In this document: positions 21,825 through 33,565 of the stretch, piece after piece
How the letters are laid out: every line of letters starts with the position of its first letter
Position numbering within the stretch: position 1 is the stretch's first letter
Position numbers and translations under genes: made by a program
Notes under the pieces: generated by a model
Database searches by the model: none
What the model was told of the DNA's origin: nothing
Seen by the model: the letters and a program-made list of their open reading frames with translations, nothing else
Source: Staphylotrichum longicolle
Lineage: Eukaryota > Ascomycota > Sordariomycetes > Sordariales > Chaetomiaceae
NCBI GenBank assembly: GCA_019096155.1
Contig: JAHCVI010000003.1
Coordinates: forward strand, 868,001-932,000
Direction of reading: 5' to 3'
DNA: 64,000 nucleotides

Positions 21825-22616
21825 GTTTCTCTGAGATAGCGTAAAGACAATGAAGAGAGATTGGGGTTACAGGGAATGAATGCAAATCCCTTCCAGAGCG
21901 AAGGTGGACGACGGCCGTCAATCCAGCCTTGCACGGCACAGCCACTATCACGTGTCGAAGGTTAAGCGCTGGGAAGGGAACCAACATGCTTCCAGCGAGG
22001 CAGTGAAGGTCCGCCGCTCTGCAGCTGCAGCCGTTGGGCGGTTGGGGGACGGATATGATTCGACGAATGACACCACCCTTCACACTCCCAAGAGGTCCCT
22101 GTGGCACAAAAATGGAGGGGGAAAAAAGAAAAAAGAAAAAAAAGAGAGAAAGGAAGAGGGAGGGAGAAATGTAAACAGTTCCCCAAATTGTGCCTAGGTC
22201 GGCTTCATTGAATTCCGTCTCACAGAACCAGACAAATGCTTGCAAACCAAGCGGTTATTGGAAAAAAAGGTACCCAGACAAAGGGCCGAGAGGTGAAAGA
22301 AGAGCAAGAACAAGAATGAAAAAGCGTCAGGAACAAGAAGAAAAAGAACAAGACCATGAATTACTTAGGGTCCTATACCGAGAATGGACCTAGACTTGGA
22401 CGCAGTTCATTAGCTCTCTGATGTATAAAGCCCCTGTTCAGTCCTATCCTATCTCGCGTGCGGAGCTCAGCCAGTCAAAGTAAATGCATGACCAAATCTA
22501 CAGGTATCTACATAATGCCCTCAGGATCCGACCCATACCAGCGGTGCCTCTGGCGTTGCTTGGCTCGGCTCTGCCGGCCACATTGAGACCGCCCTCCTGA
22601 CCCCGTACTTCGGGCC
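21825..22616. other. Intergenic with polypurine tract
   Basis: Upstream of the HET gene. The plus strand is almost pure A/G at 22107-22170 and again A/G-rich at 22290-22360. Such homopurine runs are common in fungal promoters. No gene seen. Confidence 0.5.
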
Positions 22617-23634
22617 TCAGGACTCCTTTAGTTTCCTGTGGACTCGGGATAGGACCGACCCATCCTCACCATAATACTCTTCCCACTTCTCTGGAAGTTC
22701 ACGACAGAACCTTGCCGTCCATCGACGGGGATGTGCAATCTGCATGAAGAAACCCGCGGAACCATCTTCCCTGACCAGGGGCTCCAGAGTGCAAACAAAT
22801 GCGTCTATAATAACCTGTCGAAGGACCCCGGTTGTGCGAGTCTCGGCCATGTCGACTCCAGCATGTCCAAAACCCACACAGCAAACTTGACAATGAGGTA
22901 TCAGCAGAAGCCGCCAATCATAGCAACTTGTTGATGGTGCAGCAACTTCCAGCCCTGGTATCAGCAGCCATATGGTCCGTGAAAGTGTGGTCCCGCAGGT
23001 CTGATGCATGTGGCGAAACCACCCACACCAAAAGCATTGCGCCTTGCATAACTGCAAAAGGCATGCTGTCCCATCCGTTTCTTTCATCTTCTGGACTTGA
23101 CTTGCATAAAAATCCCACCGGAAACATACCTCGGGTCTGAGCATTGAAGTTGATCTCCTCAGAGATCTCCGTCTCCTGCCCCTTGAGATTTGCACCGGGG
23201 CGGCATATCTCAAAAGTTCCAGTATAAAGCTGGCGGCATGGAAACCAAAATGTCGCCATATCTGATATAGGAAACCGCTCCATGCGTCGAACGATCCTTT
23301 TGGGAGAACATACCGAACTAGGTAGTAGGTTGTGTCGTGTGTAAGCGCCGTTGGATCCCACGTGCACGGGGCAAACTTGCCCAAACGGGGAGGCCAAGCG
23401 ACAGAGATTGGTCTGGCCTGAGTAAAGGATCTTTCGGGGGCCGATTAGGACTGGTGACCACTGGGAAGGTGGAAACAGCTCATGGCCGTGGCGGGAAAAT
23501 ATGCCGTCGACATGCTGAGTCTCGGAATCAGCCGCGGGCAAGGTTACAACAAGCATTGCACCAACCTTATCGGGGAGCTGGGCACCACATACAGTCTTTT
23601 TTCCAGATGCCACGGAGCTGGATTGGCCACTCAC
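22617..23634 (-). CDS. Unresolved hypothetical gene or coding relic
   Basis: Two long overlapping minus-strand frames cover this stretch. The downstream frame ends in a protein-like segment (VDMAETRTTGVLRQVIIDAF .. KWEEYYGEDGSVLSRVHRKL). The upstream one contains GTFEICRPGANL and GQETEISEEINFNAQTR, followed at once by a very good donor (GTATGTTT, near 23132). This suggests at least two exons, but I could not find a join that gives a convincing whole protein. No domain is recognised. It may be a real gene, a decayed one, or partly chance; boundaries are only those of the open frames. Confidence 0.3.
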
Positions 23635-24018
23635 TCTCGTGCCGTGGGCCCCTCAGGTCTCGGCCGTCGACGATAAGGTTAAGGGGCCGGGTCGGATATC
23701 TACCGCCCATCAGGGGGTCCATCAGTGGAAAACAACTGCCGCATTAGGAAGGTCGTGCCAAACCACGAGGATGGTCCCCAGTCGCAATAACCAGTTCACG
23801 AATCGCAATTGAACCAACGCGGTAACACAACTCAGACTTCGAATTGCACCACCGTTGCCACAATTAGGGAGGTGGTGCGACGGTGCAAGTTCGCAGCGTC
23901 GAAACGAGATATATTCCGGGGCGGGGCCACCCCTATCCCAGAACCATGGCTCGAGGGTTCGGTCGTGTCACTCCAGTCTTACAAGGCCCCACGACGGCCA
24001 GTCAACAAGCGTCCCAAC
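23635..24018. other. Upstream region of the OPT transporter gene
   Basis: The transporter frame is open from 23809 with an in-frame ATG, but the ATG at 24019 gives the normal acidic N-terminus (MAAPDANTT). The 5' part probably holds promoter and leader. Confidence 0.5.
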
Positions 24019-26791
24019 ATGGCGGCACCTGACGCAAACACGACGGTCATTGAGGTCCCCAGTCCCCAGGAGGCACAGCCCCCGTCCGAGAAATCGGCCC
24101 TCGCTGCCGGCGAGGTTGAGAAGCTCAAGGGCGGCGTCCCTGATTCTCCCGAGATCCAAGCTGCTCCGCCCGCGTACGATGTCGACAGCAGCCAAGAGAA
24201 GGACGATGACAGCGACGATCACATCATCATCACCGGTTCCGATGCAGCTGCCCATCTGCTGCCGCTCAGGGACGATGGCGACCCGGCGTTGAGCTTTCGA
24301 TCGCTCTTCCTGGCTACCTGTCTATCGGCTTTCCAGGCCGTCATGTACCAGATCTACGTCGTATGCTTATCCACTTTCTTTTTGCCTTTGTCTTGCTCTC
24401 AGTCTCATGGCTACTGACGTTGGCCTCTGCCAGTTCAAACCGACCCAAATTACCATCGGTGGCACTTTCATCGTCCTCATCGCCTACTTCATCGGCAACG
24501 CCTGGGCTGCATTCCTTCCACGCGGCGACAAACTTGCCGCTCGGTGGAGGGAGCGCGGCGGCCAGGGGAAGGCCCCGTTCTGGGTTGCGTTCTGGACCTT
24601 CATCAACCCGGGGGCCTGGAATCTGAAGGAGCATGCTATCTGCGCCATCACGGCCACCTCCGCTTCCAATGCTGCTGCCAGCGTGCAGGTCTTCGCTGCC
24701 CAGGACCTGTTTTACGACTTGCCCATTAGCGCGACGACCGTCATTCTGTCTGTCATCTCAATCGGTCTTTTTGGCTATGGCATCTGTGGTATCATGCGAC
24801 CATTTGCCGTCTGGCACGTCGACGCCGTCTACTGGGGCACTCTGCCCACAGTCAAGACCCTTCAGGGGCTCCACTGGCAGGAGGTCAAGAACTCGAAGCC
24901 TCTGCGGTGGTTCTGGTACAGCTTCATCGGCATGTTCTTCTACGAATTCTTCCCAGCTTACATCTGGCCGTGGCTCAATGCCGTCTCCATCCCCTGCCTC
25001 GCGGCGATGCACGCCACTGGCGAGAAGGCGGCAACCCTCACCAACCTGTTTGGCGGGTCCGTGAACAATGAGGGTCTGGGACTGTTTACTCTGTCCTTTG
25101 ACTGGCAATATGTGAGGCTCATTGAACCCACCACCACAAACAAGTCTTGATTTTGTCTGTTGACCGGCTTCTTTCTCAGCTTACTTCCTTCACCACGTCT
25201 CTTCCGCTTCCTCTACAGGTTCACTCTACGCTTGGGTACTTCGTTTGTTTTCTCGCGATGTTGGGTATTTACTACACCAATGCCTGGGATGCAAAGTCGC
25301 AGCCGTTCATGTCGACACGCCTTCGGTCAGAGAATGGCAAACCATACCCTGTCGCAGAGGTCTTCACTGGCGGTGTTCTGAATCAAGAAGCGCTGGCGAA
25401 ATATGGCATTCCGCGACTCACTGGCAGCTTTGCATATGCCATGTTCATGGCCAATGCGGCAGTAAGTTTAAAAACCAAAATGGTCACTCTCGTGTACTAA
25501 CAGCCATCTCTCAGATCGGCGCCCTCATCGCCCATTGCTTCCTCTTTTGGGGCGGGGATGTCGTCAGGGCATACAAGAGCTCCAGGGAGGGCAGACACGA
25601 CGATCGTCACCACGCACATATGGCGAAACACTACAAGGAGGCACCGTGGTGGTGGTACATTGCTCTGCTGGTCCTGAGCTTTGTCCTTGGCCTCATCGTT
25701 GTCACAACGCAGCACATCACGCTGCCCGCCTGGGCATACGTCGTCTCGCTGCTTCTGGGTATCTTCATTGCGCCATTGGTCAGTACCTTACCTACTCAAG
25801 GCAGCATCAAGCCGAGTAACATCGCTAACCACTGCTACAGAGCACTTTGTTGTACTCTCGCTATGGCAACGGCATCGCCACCAACAACCTGTCCAAGATG
25901 TTGGCCGGTCTGATCCTCCCGGAACGCCCCATCGGCAACATGTACTTTGCCGCCTGGTCGCACAATGTTATCAGCAACGCCGTCAACCTGTCCAATGACC
26001 TGAAGATGGGCGAATACCGTATGTCACCTCGACACCACATTTTGGACTGTCTAATGGAAGACTGTAACTAACCCACTGGTACAACAGTCAAGATCCCTCC
26101 CAGAGTCATGTTCCTGACCCAAGTCTACGGCACCATACTGGGCGGTTTCATCAACTACGCCGTCATGATTTCCATTGTGAACGGCAACCGGGACCTTCTC
26201 GTTAACAGCGACGGCAACAGTTCCTGGAGCGGCGCCACCCTCCAGTCCTACAACACCAACGCGACCTCGTGGGCGCTGGCCAAGTATCTCTACAAGACCG
26301 GCGCGAGGTACGCACTGGTGCCCATCGGCCTGGCCATCGGCTTCGGCATGGTTGCCGTGCACCGCGTCATCGCACACGTGAGTCGCCCCTTCTCGACCCC
26401 CAATTTCACCTGCCGCCCATCCAACCCCTCTGCTCACACTTGTGGTCCGCAGTTCGTCCCCAAGATCCGCAACTTCTCCCTCTACGACGTCAACCTGCCC
26501 CAGTTCATCCAGTACGCCGGCTACATCCCCTACAACGCGTCGCAGACGTGCGTGCTGTTCAGCCAGATCATCGCGGGCTTCTTCGTGCAGTTCTACCTGC
26601 GCAACTACCGCCCGCGCATCTTCAAGGACTACTCGTACCTCGTCACGGGCGCCTTCGACGGCGCCAGCCTCGCCGCGCTGTTCATCCTGTCCTTTGCCGT
26701 GTTCGGCGCCGGCGGGCCCTCGGTGCCGTTCCCCAAGTGGTGGGGGAATAACGTGGATGGGTATTATGATCTTTGTCCTGCGCCCGAGTAG
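24019..26791 (+). CDS. OPT-family oligopeptide transporter
   Basis: Seven exons: 24019-24360, 24434-25111, 25180-25461, 25515-25778, 25841-26018, 26088-26377 and 26453-26791, giving 790 residues. An acidic N-terminal tail (about 1-85, with DDDSDDH) precedes some 14 membrane segments. Family hallmarks are present: QIYVFKPTQITIG, RPFAVWHVDAVYWGTLPTVKTL, SFDWQY-LTSFTTSLPLPLQ (across the second intron), IPRLTGSFAYAMFMANAA, AWSHNVISNAVNLSNDLKMGEYLKIPPR, and a C-terminal FPKWWGNNVDGYYD. These proteins import small peptides, glutathione or metal chelates with protons, usually at the plasma membrane. Selectivity cannot be read from sequence. The exon 3 acceptor at 25179 is preferred over a later one because it keeps the conserved loop. 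All junction phases agree. Confidence 0.95.
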
Positions 26792-27655
26792 GGGAGGCAG
26801 GTTGTGGAATTTCGTTTTTGGGAGTAAGAAAGGGAGGGGGGTTCTCATTCAGGCTGTGGTCGTCGTCACGGGGTGGCTTGCAGGTTGAGTTTAACCGTGG
26901 GTAATAACCGGCAGGCGGGTGGCTTCGCTTCCGCGGCCCTTTGCAGTGCGGGTGTCAGCGACACTCGGGAGTTGAGATGCGAGCATGCGACTGTGTGCTG
27001 CAGTTCTCATGACCGCATGTCATTTGCTCCGAGTTCCGAAAGTTGGTGGACGTCGACACCGGCCATGAAGGTTAGGGCCGGGCGGTTGAAGGCTTTTGTT
27101 CCTGGTTTTCCATCAGCGGAACTGTCAGCATTTGAAGAAGAACCGTGTCTTGAACCAAGTTTGTCTCTCATGCAGCACGGAATGGTGATGACTGTGATGA
27201 GAATGGAACCAAAGCGGCATGACCAGACCTAACTGAACATCACATCAAGCGACAACAGTAAATGGTTGTTGATTGAAGCGAAGATGCCACCGAGGGGTTG
27301 AGCTGTTGCTGGGTAACAACTGGCGCGTGCAAAGACAATGAGTTCTCTCAACGACGATGGAATGACAAGACGCTAGACTTCCTTGGTGTAGCTAGGGCGG
27401 AGAACCTGGTTCAAGGTAACTTGACAACGCATCGTGCTCATAATCCGGGGAAACAAACTGCCCGAAGGAGCCATAAGATTGAAGACTTTTTGACCTGGCC
27501 CAACCGATGCTCGGGTGTTTGGATGTCTGTGCCCATGGATCAACGCCTCCTCAGCGGTGCGGGTTGATGTGGGGTTGGTGACAGTGAAAGATGAAATGGG
27601 ATGCCTGTGCGAGACGTTGCTTGAATTCAGGAAGGCCTGAATGAGATATCCCGAG
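26792..27655. other. Intergenic
   Basis: 3' flank of the transporter and upstream region of the small peptide gene. No coding signal found. Confidence 0.5.
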
Positions 27656-27662
27656 TATAAAA
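27656..27662 (+). promoter_or_regulatory. TATA box of the small cysteine-rich peptide gene
   Basis: TATAAAA within CCGAGTATAAAATGGGC, about 100 bp upstream of the ATG at 27762. It supports the reality of this short gene. Confidence 0.6.
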
Positions 27663-27761
27663 TGGGCAAAGACCGCCGAGTGAAGGCAGCTGGCATAATC
27701 ATCCCATAATCGAGACATTCCAAACACCCAAACACCACTCAACCAAACCAGCACACTCAAC

Positions 27762-28066
27762 ATGAAGCTCACTGCTCTCATGGCCATCTTTGGTCTTGTG
27801 GCCACGGCCGCTGCCAACCCCATCCCCGAGGCCGAGCCGGCCCAACTTGAAGGTGGAGTGCCATTAGATTTGCTCATTCCAAAGAATACATTATCACCAC
27901 CCTTTCCGTCACGGGGCGCTTGAGTTCAGTTGGAAATGAGAGTTACGCGTCTGACAATCAAGCAGCCCGCAGCTGTCCCGCCGGCATCATCCTCGAAAGC
28001 TGCCTCCGTCAATGCTCAACCTCGAAGTGCAGAACCTGCTGCAACAGGTCGTGCGTTATCTGTTAG
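27762..28066 (+). CDS. Small secreted 8-cysteine peptide
   Basis: Two exons, 27762-27852 and 27963-28066, give 64 residues. A clear signal peptide (MKLTALMAIFGLVATAAA) is followed by a short acidic Pro/Glu-rich segment (NPIPEAEPAQLE) that could be a pro-region. The second exon encodes a compact basic domain of about 34 residues with eight cysteines at 35, 44, 48, 53, 56, 57, 61 and 64. Spacing is C-x8-C-x3-C-x4-C-x2-CC-x3-C-x2-C, ending exactly on a cysteine. The 110-nt intron starts GTGGAG, a weak donor, and is phase 1 (frame LE-A-ARSC). An upstream TATA box and a good start context support expression. I do not recognise the family; an antimicrobial, effector-like or signalling peptide are all possible (inference from architecture only). 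Confidence 0.65.
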
Positions 28067-31000
28067 ATGATGTGGCAGCAGTGATGTGTGTTGGGGGTCA
28101 AGAAGGAGAGGGACGTGGGAGCCGGGGGAGGGGGGAATTAGGTGGAGAAGCACAAAGATCGGACGGGTGGTCACGAGAGCTGCTCAGTCCAGTTTGGGCA
28201 CCATCATAAGACACAAAACTGCCCTAATCAGCCTGCTGCTGTCTTCATGCACGACGTTCAGAGCACTGGGCGTTCAGTCTATGAAGAACGCCTGTCTCCC
28301 AAGGTATCAATATATATCTGTGTCCCAACTAAACCATTGTCCATTTGCACTGTGGCGTGATCCTAGCATGCCTTGTAGCGTAGCTACTAGTTCTACCAAC
28401 TCTTTAGCCTTGTGCCAACAAGCTGTGTTTGCGGTCCTTTTTGGAGCCAGGAGAATGTAGAGTGAAGCGAACAAGAGGGCACCGTGAAACACGGGCAGCA
28501 GAAACAAGACATCTCGCTCACAAAAGGACTGTTTTTCCAACTATGAAAGACCATGCAGTGGCGTCGATTAGAACCAGTCCGCAGCCGCTAGTACCTTAGT
28601 GTATCAGGTTTCCGAGCGTGGATAGATCCACTGTGTACGTCTCATCGGGAATGTAAACCATGCGACGCAAAGCAAGTGCAGCTTGGCCATCGCCTGTGAC
28701 TAGACGCCAAAGCAAATACAGCATTCCACGTACAAGGTCTTATATTCATCCATGGCTGTGTTTTAGGTCATGGAGTCAAGCTCTCCAAAAGCGTTCATCA
28801 AGCTCAAAAGCCCCGCGCACTTATTGAGACCTTCGCTTTGGTGTTATTCTCGTTCGAAAGAGGTGGCAAATCAATTAATGATGCTGCCGCTCAGAATAGC
28901 GGAGTACAAATATGTGCTGGAAATTTGGGGCCAATACTTCGGAGCACGCGAGATGCCCGCAACTGCTGATGTAAAGGAGTTGGATCCCGTGGAAACGCTT
29001 TTACCACTTGGCTAAAAGTGGATGGGGCCCCAAATTTGCTTGTTGAAGCGTTTCGTTAGTTGCCCCTTATGTTCTGACAGATCCTGGAGTCGATTCCACG
29101 CTGACGGAAACTTAGGAGTAAAACCCATCTACCTACTCTTGATCGTGGGACAATGATGGCAAGGGTGCTGCTCATATGCTTTGCAGACCACAGTATGAGA
29201 CTGAGATCCCGGCGCCAGGCGGCTCTGAGGTTGTTGAAAGATGGGAACCCAATGCCAGACAGGATGTTGGGTGATGACGACTATGCTTAAGATTGGTGTA
29301 GAGCACTAACCAGCGGCTGGCTTGGAAAAGTCTATTGGATGAGGATAACACAGCTGTTTGCTGCAGCTGGAAGGGGTAAAAGGCCATTCCTACTCGTATC
29401 AGGTTTGTATCTGGAATATTCTCTTTCCTGCCTCCAACTCGCTGTCCTCTGTCTTTTGCAGTAGCTCCCTGTACTTGGGCATTCACGTCACAGTAAAGTG
29501 CTCGGTCCAAGTCGAAATAAAGTCCAAATAAAGTTCAATCAGTGTGCACAATTGGTGTTGTGACACGGTGATATCCCTCTCCTGACCATGTACCTGCCCG
29601 TCGAGCTACATGCTTGTTTTGCCCCCTTCTTGGCCCCCGTATGCTCTCATTGGTCATGTTCGCCGCCCGAACCCATTTTGGCCACCAAAGGAAGCAACCA
29701 GGTGCTGACGCGTCATGACGCGCTGCGGCTCTGCGGCTGTTAGGATAATACCGAGTCCCGGCCCGTCGTTTTTTAAGGGGTGTTTCAAGCTGATGATCTC
29801 CGGCGGGTCGATCGGTCCTGTTTCTTTAGGGAGGAATCACAAGGGAACAGAAATGTTGGCGTAGAGCCCGGCTTGAACTGTGACGCCAGGTCAGGGGTTT
29901 CTTGATCGGGCGGTCCTGCATGGCGTCGGTTGCTCCCGAGCTGCAAGCTGGGGGTCAAGGGTCGTCTTGGGTGGGGACACCTCACGGGTCGGCGTGAACC
30001 GAATCCCGGTTTCCGGGGCTGGAAGATGAATAGGCTAAAATGACCGGAAAGCGCTTGCTGGCTTGTTATGGCATGCCGTAGACTACGCTGCCGAAGTGAG
30101 GTCTGCGGGTCGGGTTATCCCAAGACTCAGCCGTGACCGTCTGCGGGTTTGTCAACAAGCAGCCGCCACTCTTCACAGAGTTTGGTTGCGGATCCCGTAC
30201 CCGTCTCAGTGTCCCTTGGCAATCGTAGATGCCGTCTTGGCTGGTAATCGCCGAGCCCTTGGCTCTTCCAGACTGTGAGGCGAAAAGGCTGGGCAAGACT
30301 CGATACCAAACTCCTTCTCTTTACGCTGCTTGACCATTGCGTATTTGCAAGCGAGGCGCTAAACTCTCCGCGCAAGCATTCTAGAACATACACGCTGGGT
30401 AGCCTTCCGGTTCCCATGCCCCTGTTTTCGGAGCGACATGCCTCTTCCCCGACCGGGCTTCCCGATCCAGGCAGTTGTCGAGCCCAAGCACCCACAAAAT
30501 CACGGAACACACCGAAAGCCACCCTATTCCGTTAGCCCAACGGTAGAGACAGTGGTACGAACATACAAAACAGGCACACACATCGAGCACGAAAACGCAA
30601 GGGTTTGGGTCGCATTGATCGAGTTTAGCCGGCGGTTGAATCGGTAGTTCGATCCCTTGGCGAGATGGCAGTGTGTTTCGGCAAGGCTGGCAGCCCCTTT
30701 CTTATTTGCCGAGCGATCCAAAACAACCAAGAAAACCCATGACTCGGTTACCACTCACCAGGCCTCTCAGACCAAGAGGGACATGGGCACGGCCGTCTGA
30801 ACCGAGGCGTGGCGCTGACGACGCCATGCAGGCAGCCAAGGGGTGTGCCACGGAGGTTCTGGTCTAGTAATCTCCATGGTTCTCCTGGAATTGTTGATCT
30901 TCGCTGCAGTGTGGGGAAACTGGGGTACATATTCATGTGGTACGGAGAAGACGTGTGCGTGTGTCCGCAGGAGAGGGCACGAATGGTGCTATGACGAAGA

Positions 31001-31395
31001 ATGATCGTGTTTAAATCTCCAAGACCGTCCTCGCAGCCAACATAAGTCGGTACCTATTAAGGGTACCTTCGCAGGTTTTTGTCCTGGGTCTTGGGGGAAC
31101 CCCTCGAGACGCCGTGTTGGAGAAACGGGGCAGTTTCCAAAAATGGCAACCCCAGATCGGCATTGACGCGCCGAGAAAGCTTGTCATTTGAGTGGCAAGG
31201 GTGGGGTGCGCTATGTGGGAAGCTGGGGTAGCGCCTGAACAAGGTTACACGGACAGAGCCAGCCTGACATTGCGAACCAGAGCTTTGGCCCCGACGAGGA
31301 GCAAGGAAGCCACCCGAAAGGCTAATAACGGCGACTGGGGTAAGAGAAGCGGAGGGCAACTCGGCCTCAGGCACCGGAAGGGAAAGAAGACCGTG
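28067..31395. other. Gene-poor stretch
   Basis: More than 3 kb without a supportable gene. Short frames (for example 28770-29015 plus and 30127-30522 minus) have no motifs. A TTCGATCCC string near 30648 recalls a tRNA B box, but no matching A box or fold was found. No long repeat recognised. Confidence 0.5.
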
Positions 31396-31403
31396 TATAT
31401 AAG
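31396..31403 (+). promoter_or_regulatory. TATA box of the GH11 locus
   Basis: TATATAAG about 110 bp upstream of the ATG at 31513. The core promoter looks intact although the coding region is broken. Confidence 0.55.
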
Positions 31404-31512
31404 AGCCCAAAACCTGCCTCGAGAATCGCGGATTGGCAGTCAAGTCCTCTCAACCCACTCTACCAACCCCAACACCTCTCCAACCCAATTCCAGCCGGAC
31501 TCAGCTGCCACA

Positions 31513-32540
31513 ATGGTCGCCTTCTCTTCCCTCTTCCTCGCCGCCTCGGCGGCCACCGCCGTTGTCGCCGCCCCTGGCGAGATGGCATGTCCTACAAGCG
31601 CGAGACGCTGACCAGCAGCCAAACGGGCACCAACAACTTCTTCTACTTCTCGTTCTGGACCGACGGCGCCGGACAAGTCAGCTACACCAACAAGGCCGCG
31701 GGAGTACAGCTGACGTGGTCTGGCGCAACAACGGTTGTGGCAAGGGCTGGAACCCTGGCGCTGCCCGGTATGCCTCCTTGCTGTACCATCACCCCCACCC
31801 AATAATGTCCTGACACCCGAGTTCTCTAGCACAAATCACTACTCGGTACCTACAGCCCCAACGGCAACTCGTACCTCGGTCTACGGCTGGACAACGAACT
31901 ATCGTCGAGAACTCGAACCCGGCGCGACCAAGCTCGGCAGCGTCACGTCCGACGGCTCCGTCTACGACATCTACCAGACGACCCGCCAACCAGCCGTCCA
32001 TCGAGGCACCTCCACCTTCCAGCAGTACTGGCCGTGCGGCAGAACAAGCTCGTCCGTCAACACGGCGGCGCACTTCAATGCGTGGGGCGCTCGGCCTGAA
32101 GCTGGGCTCGCACCAGATCGTCGCCACCGAGGGCTACTTCTCGAGCGGCTCGGCGGACATCACCGACACCGACGGCGGCAGCTCCAACGGTGGCGGCTCG
32201 ACCGGCCAGACGACCACGTCGGTGAAGCCCCCTACGACCACCACCACGTCGACCAAGGCGGCGACCAGCACGGCTTCGTCCGGCTCGGGCTCGGGATCGG
32301 TGAGTTCCACGAAGGGATATTCTTGAGTAATGTAAAAAGATGCTAACAAAATGTGATAGTGCTCGGCTAAGTGGGGACAGTGCGGAGGCAATGGGGTACG
32401 TTCTTTCTTTCTCTTCGTTCTGATTGTTTCCTGTATGGCATGCATGGCTGACATGGTGACAATAGTGGACCGGCCCGACCTGCTGCCAGTCCGGCTCGAC
32501 TTGCAACTTCCAGAACAACTGGTACTCGCAGTGCCTGTAA
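31513..32540 (+). pseudogene. GH11 endo-xylanase with CBM1, disrupted by many small indels
   Basis: The signal peptide (MVAFSSLFLAASAATAVVAA) is intact. GH11 blocks then appear in changing frames: TNNFFYFSFWTDGAGQVSYTN, NNGCGKGWNPGAAR, GTYSPNGNSYL, LGSVTSDGSVYDIYQTTR, STFQQYW, VNTAAHFNAW, and LGSHQIVATEGYFSSGSADIT. Moving from block to block needs repairs of one or two bases at several points, and one larger loss before YIVEN removes most of a strand that carries a catalytic glutamate (VEY region). An intron with acceptor TTCTCTAG lies near 31830. The Ser/Thr/Gly linker and the CBM1 (WGQCGGNG..WTGPTCCQSG..NNWYSQCL) are intact over two further introns (donors GTGAGT at about 32300 and GTACGT at about 32398). 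Intact relatives cleave xylan. Either a decayed gene or a stretch of poor sequence. Confidence 0.8.
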
Positions 32541-33565
32541 GAGGACGTAACCAGAGCAGTCTTTGGGTGAAGCCTGGTGTAAAAGCCGGGGTTAGGAGGT
32601 TGGTGTTGTGAGGTTGGTGCTTGTGGTTCTTGTGGCGATGTGGTTGGGGAGTGAAGATGTGCAGTGGGAGGTTCAGGGGTTCAGGGGTTGAGGAGTGTTT
32701 GGCCGTCTCAGTGACGTCCCCAATTCTTGTCTATACTTCTTTCCGCAGCCAGTCGGTTGGCGTACAAATCAGTATATAAGATGCACTTGTCCTGTTCATA
32801 TCCGTTATTCCTGGCTCACTCTACGCCGTATAGTCTACTATTTGGCTTGTGTCTTTTATTCTCCGCGTTCTCTTCCGCGATAGACAACCCCATAAACAAG
32901 CACACCTTGACATGTTCCGGCAACAACAGCAATTTGCCGGAGCCGTGGTCTGAAATGCCTGTCGGGGCCAATGCTACAGCCTGGTGTGTCGCCGTCTGCA
33001 CACAGGTAACCTTCAAGATTGACTATTGGCTGACCATTGTGCACTTTCATGCGGGGGTTCCTGTGCCACCCCCCACTTCTCTGCCGGTGTGAGTTTCAGG
33101 CCAGTTCAAGAAAAGAAAGAATGGGCTGACCCTACTTTGGACAAGCGTGAGTCCATATAGTCGTGCTGACGACCTGTAACTGGTTGTTATGATGACCAAG
33201 ATTGTGGCTATGTGTTTACAGTGTTCGCTCTCTTCCAAGTGACTGCAGCAAAGGGGAAAGTCCGTTGTGCTTGATGACGATTTATCACTGCAACTCCCTC
33301 GGCGCTTCGCGATGAATTAGATGTCGCACGCGGTACGGTACCCTGTAACCAACAAGGGACCTGGAAGGGAAGCAGGAAAGCTGGAAGCCGCGAAAAGCTG
33401 AGGCCTGGCGGCAACCGGGGCGCAGCGGCGCCACCCACCAGCCAAGGCAGACTTCCAACCTAAGTTGCAGCCGGATTAAATACCTGATCAGAGCGCCTCG
33501 ATCAATTTCTCAATTACCTTCCAGTCACTCGGGGCGGCTCAGTGTGAAAATCGTGCAATACAAAA
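32541..33565. other. Intergenic
   Basis: Between the broken xylanase and the coiled membrane protein gene. No gene recognised; G/T-rich low-complexity sequence at 32570-32700. Confidence 0.5.

Noticed and set aside
30590..30670. tRNA-like string ending AGTTCGATCCC
   Set aside because: No A box at the right distance and no cloverleaf pairing by eye.
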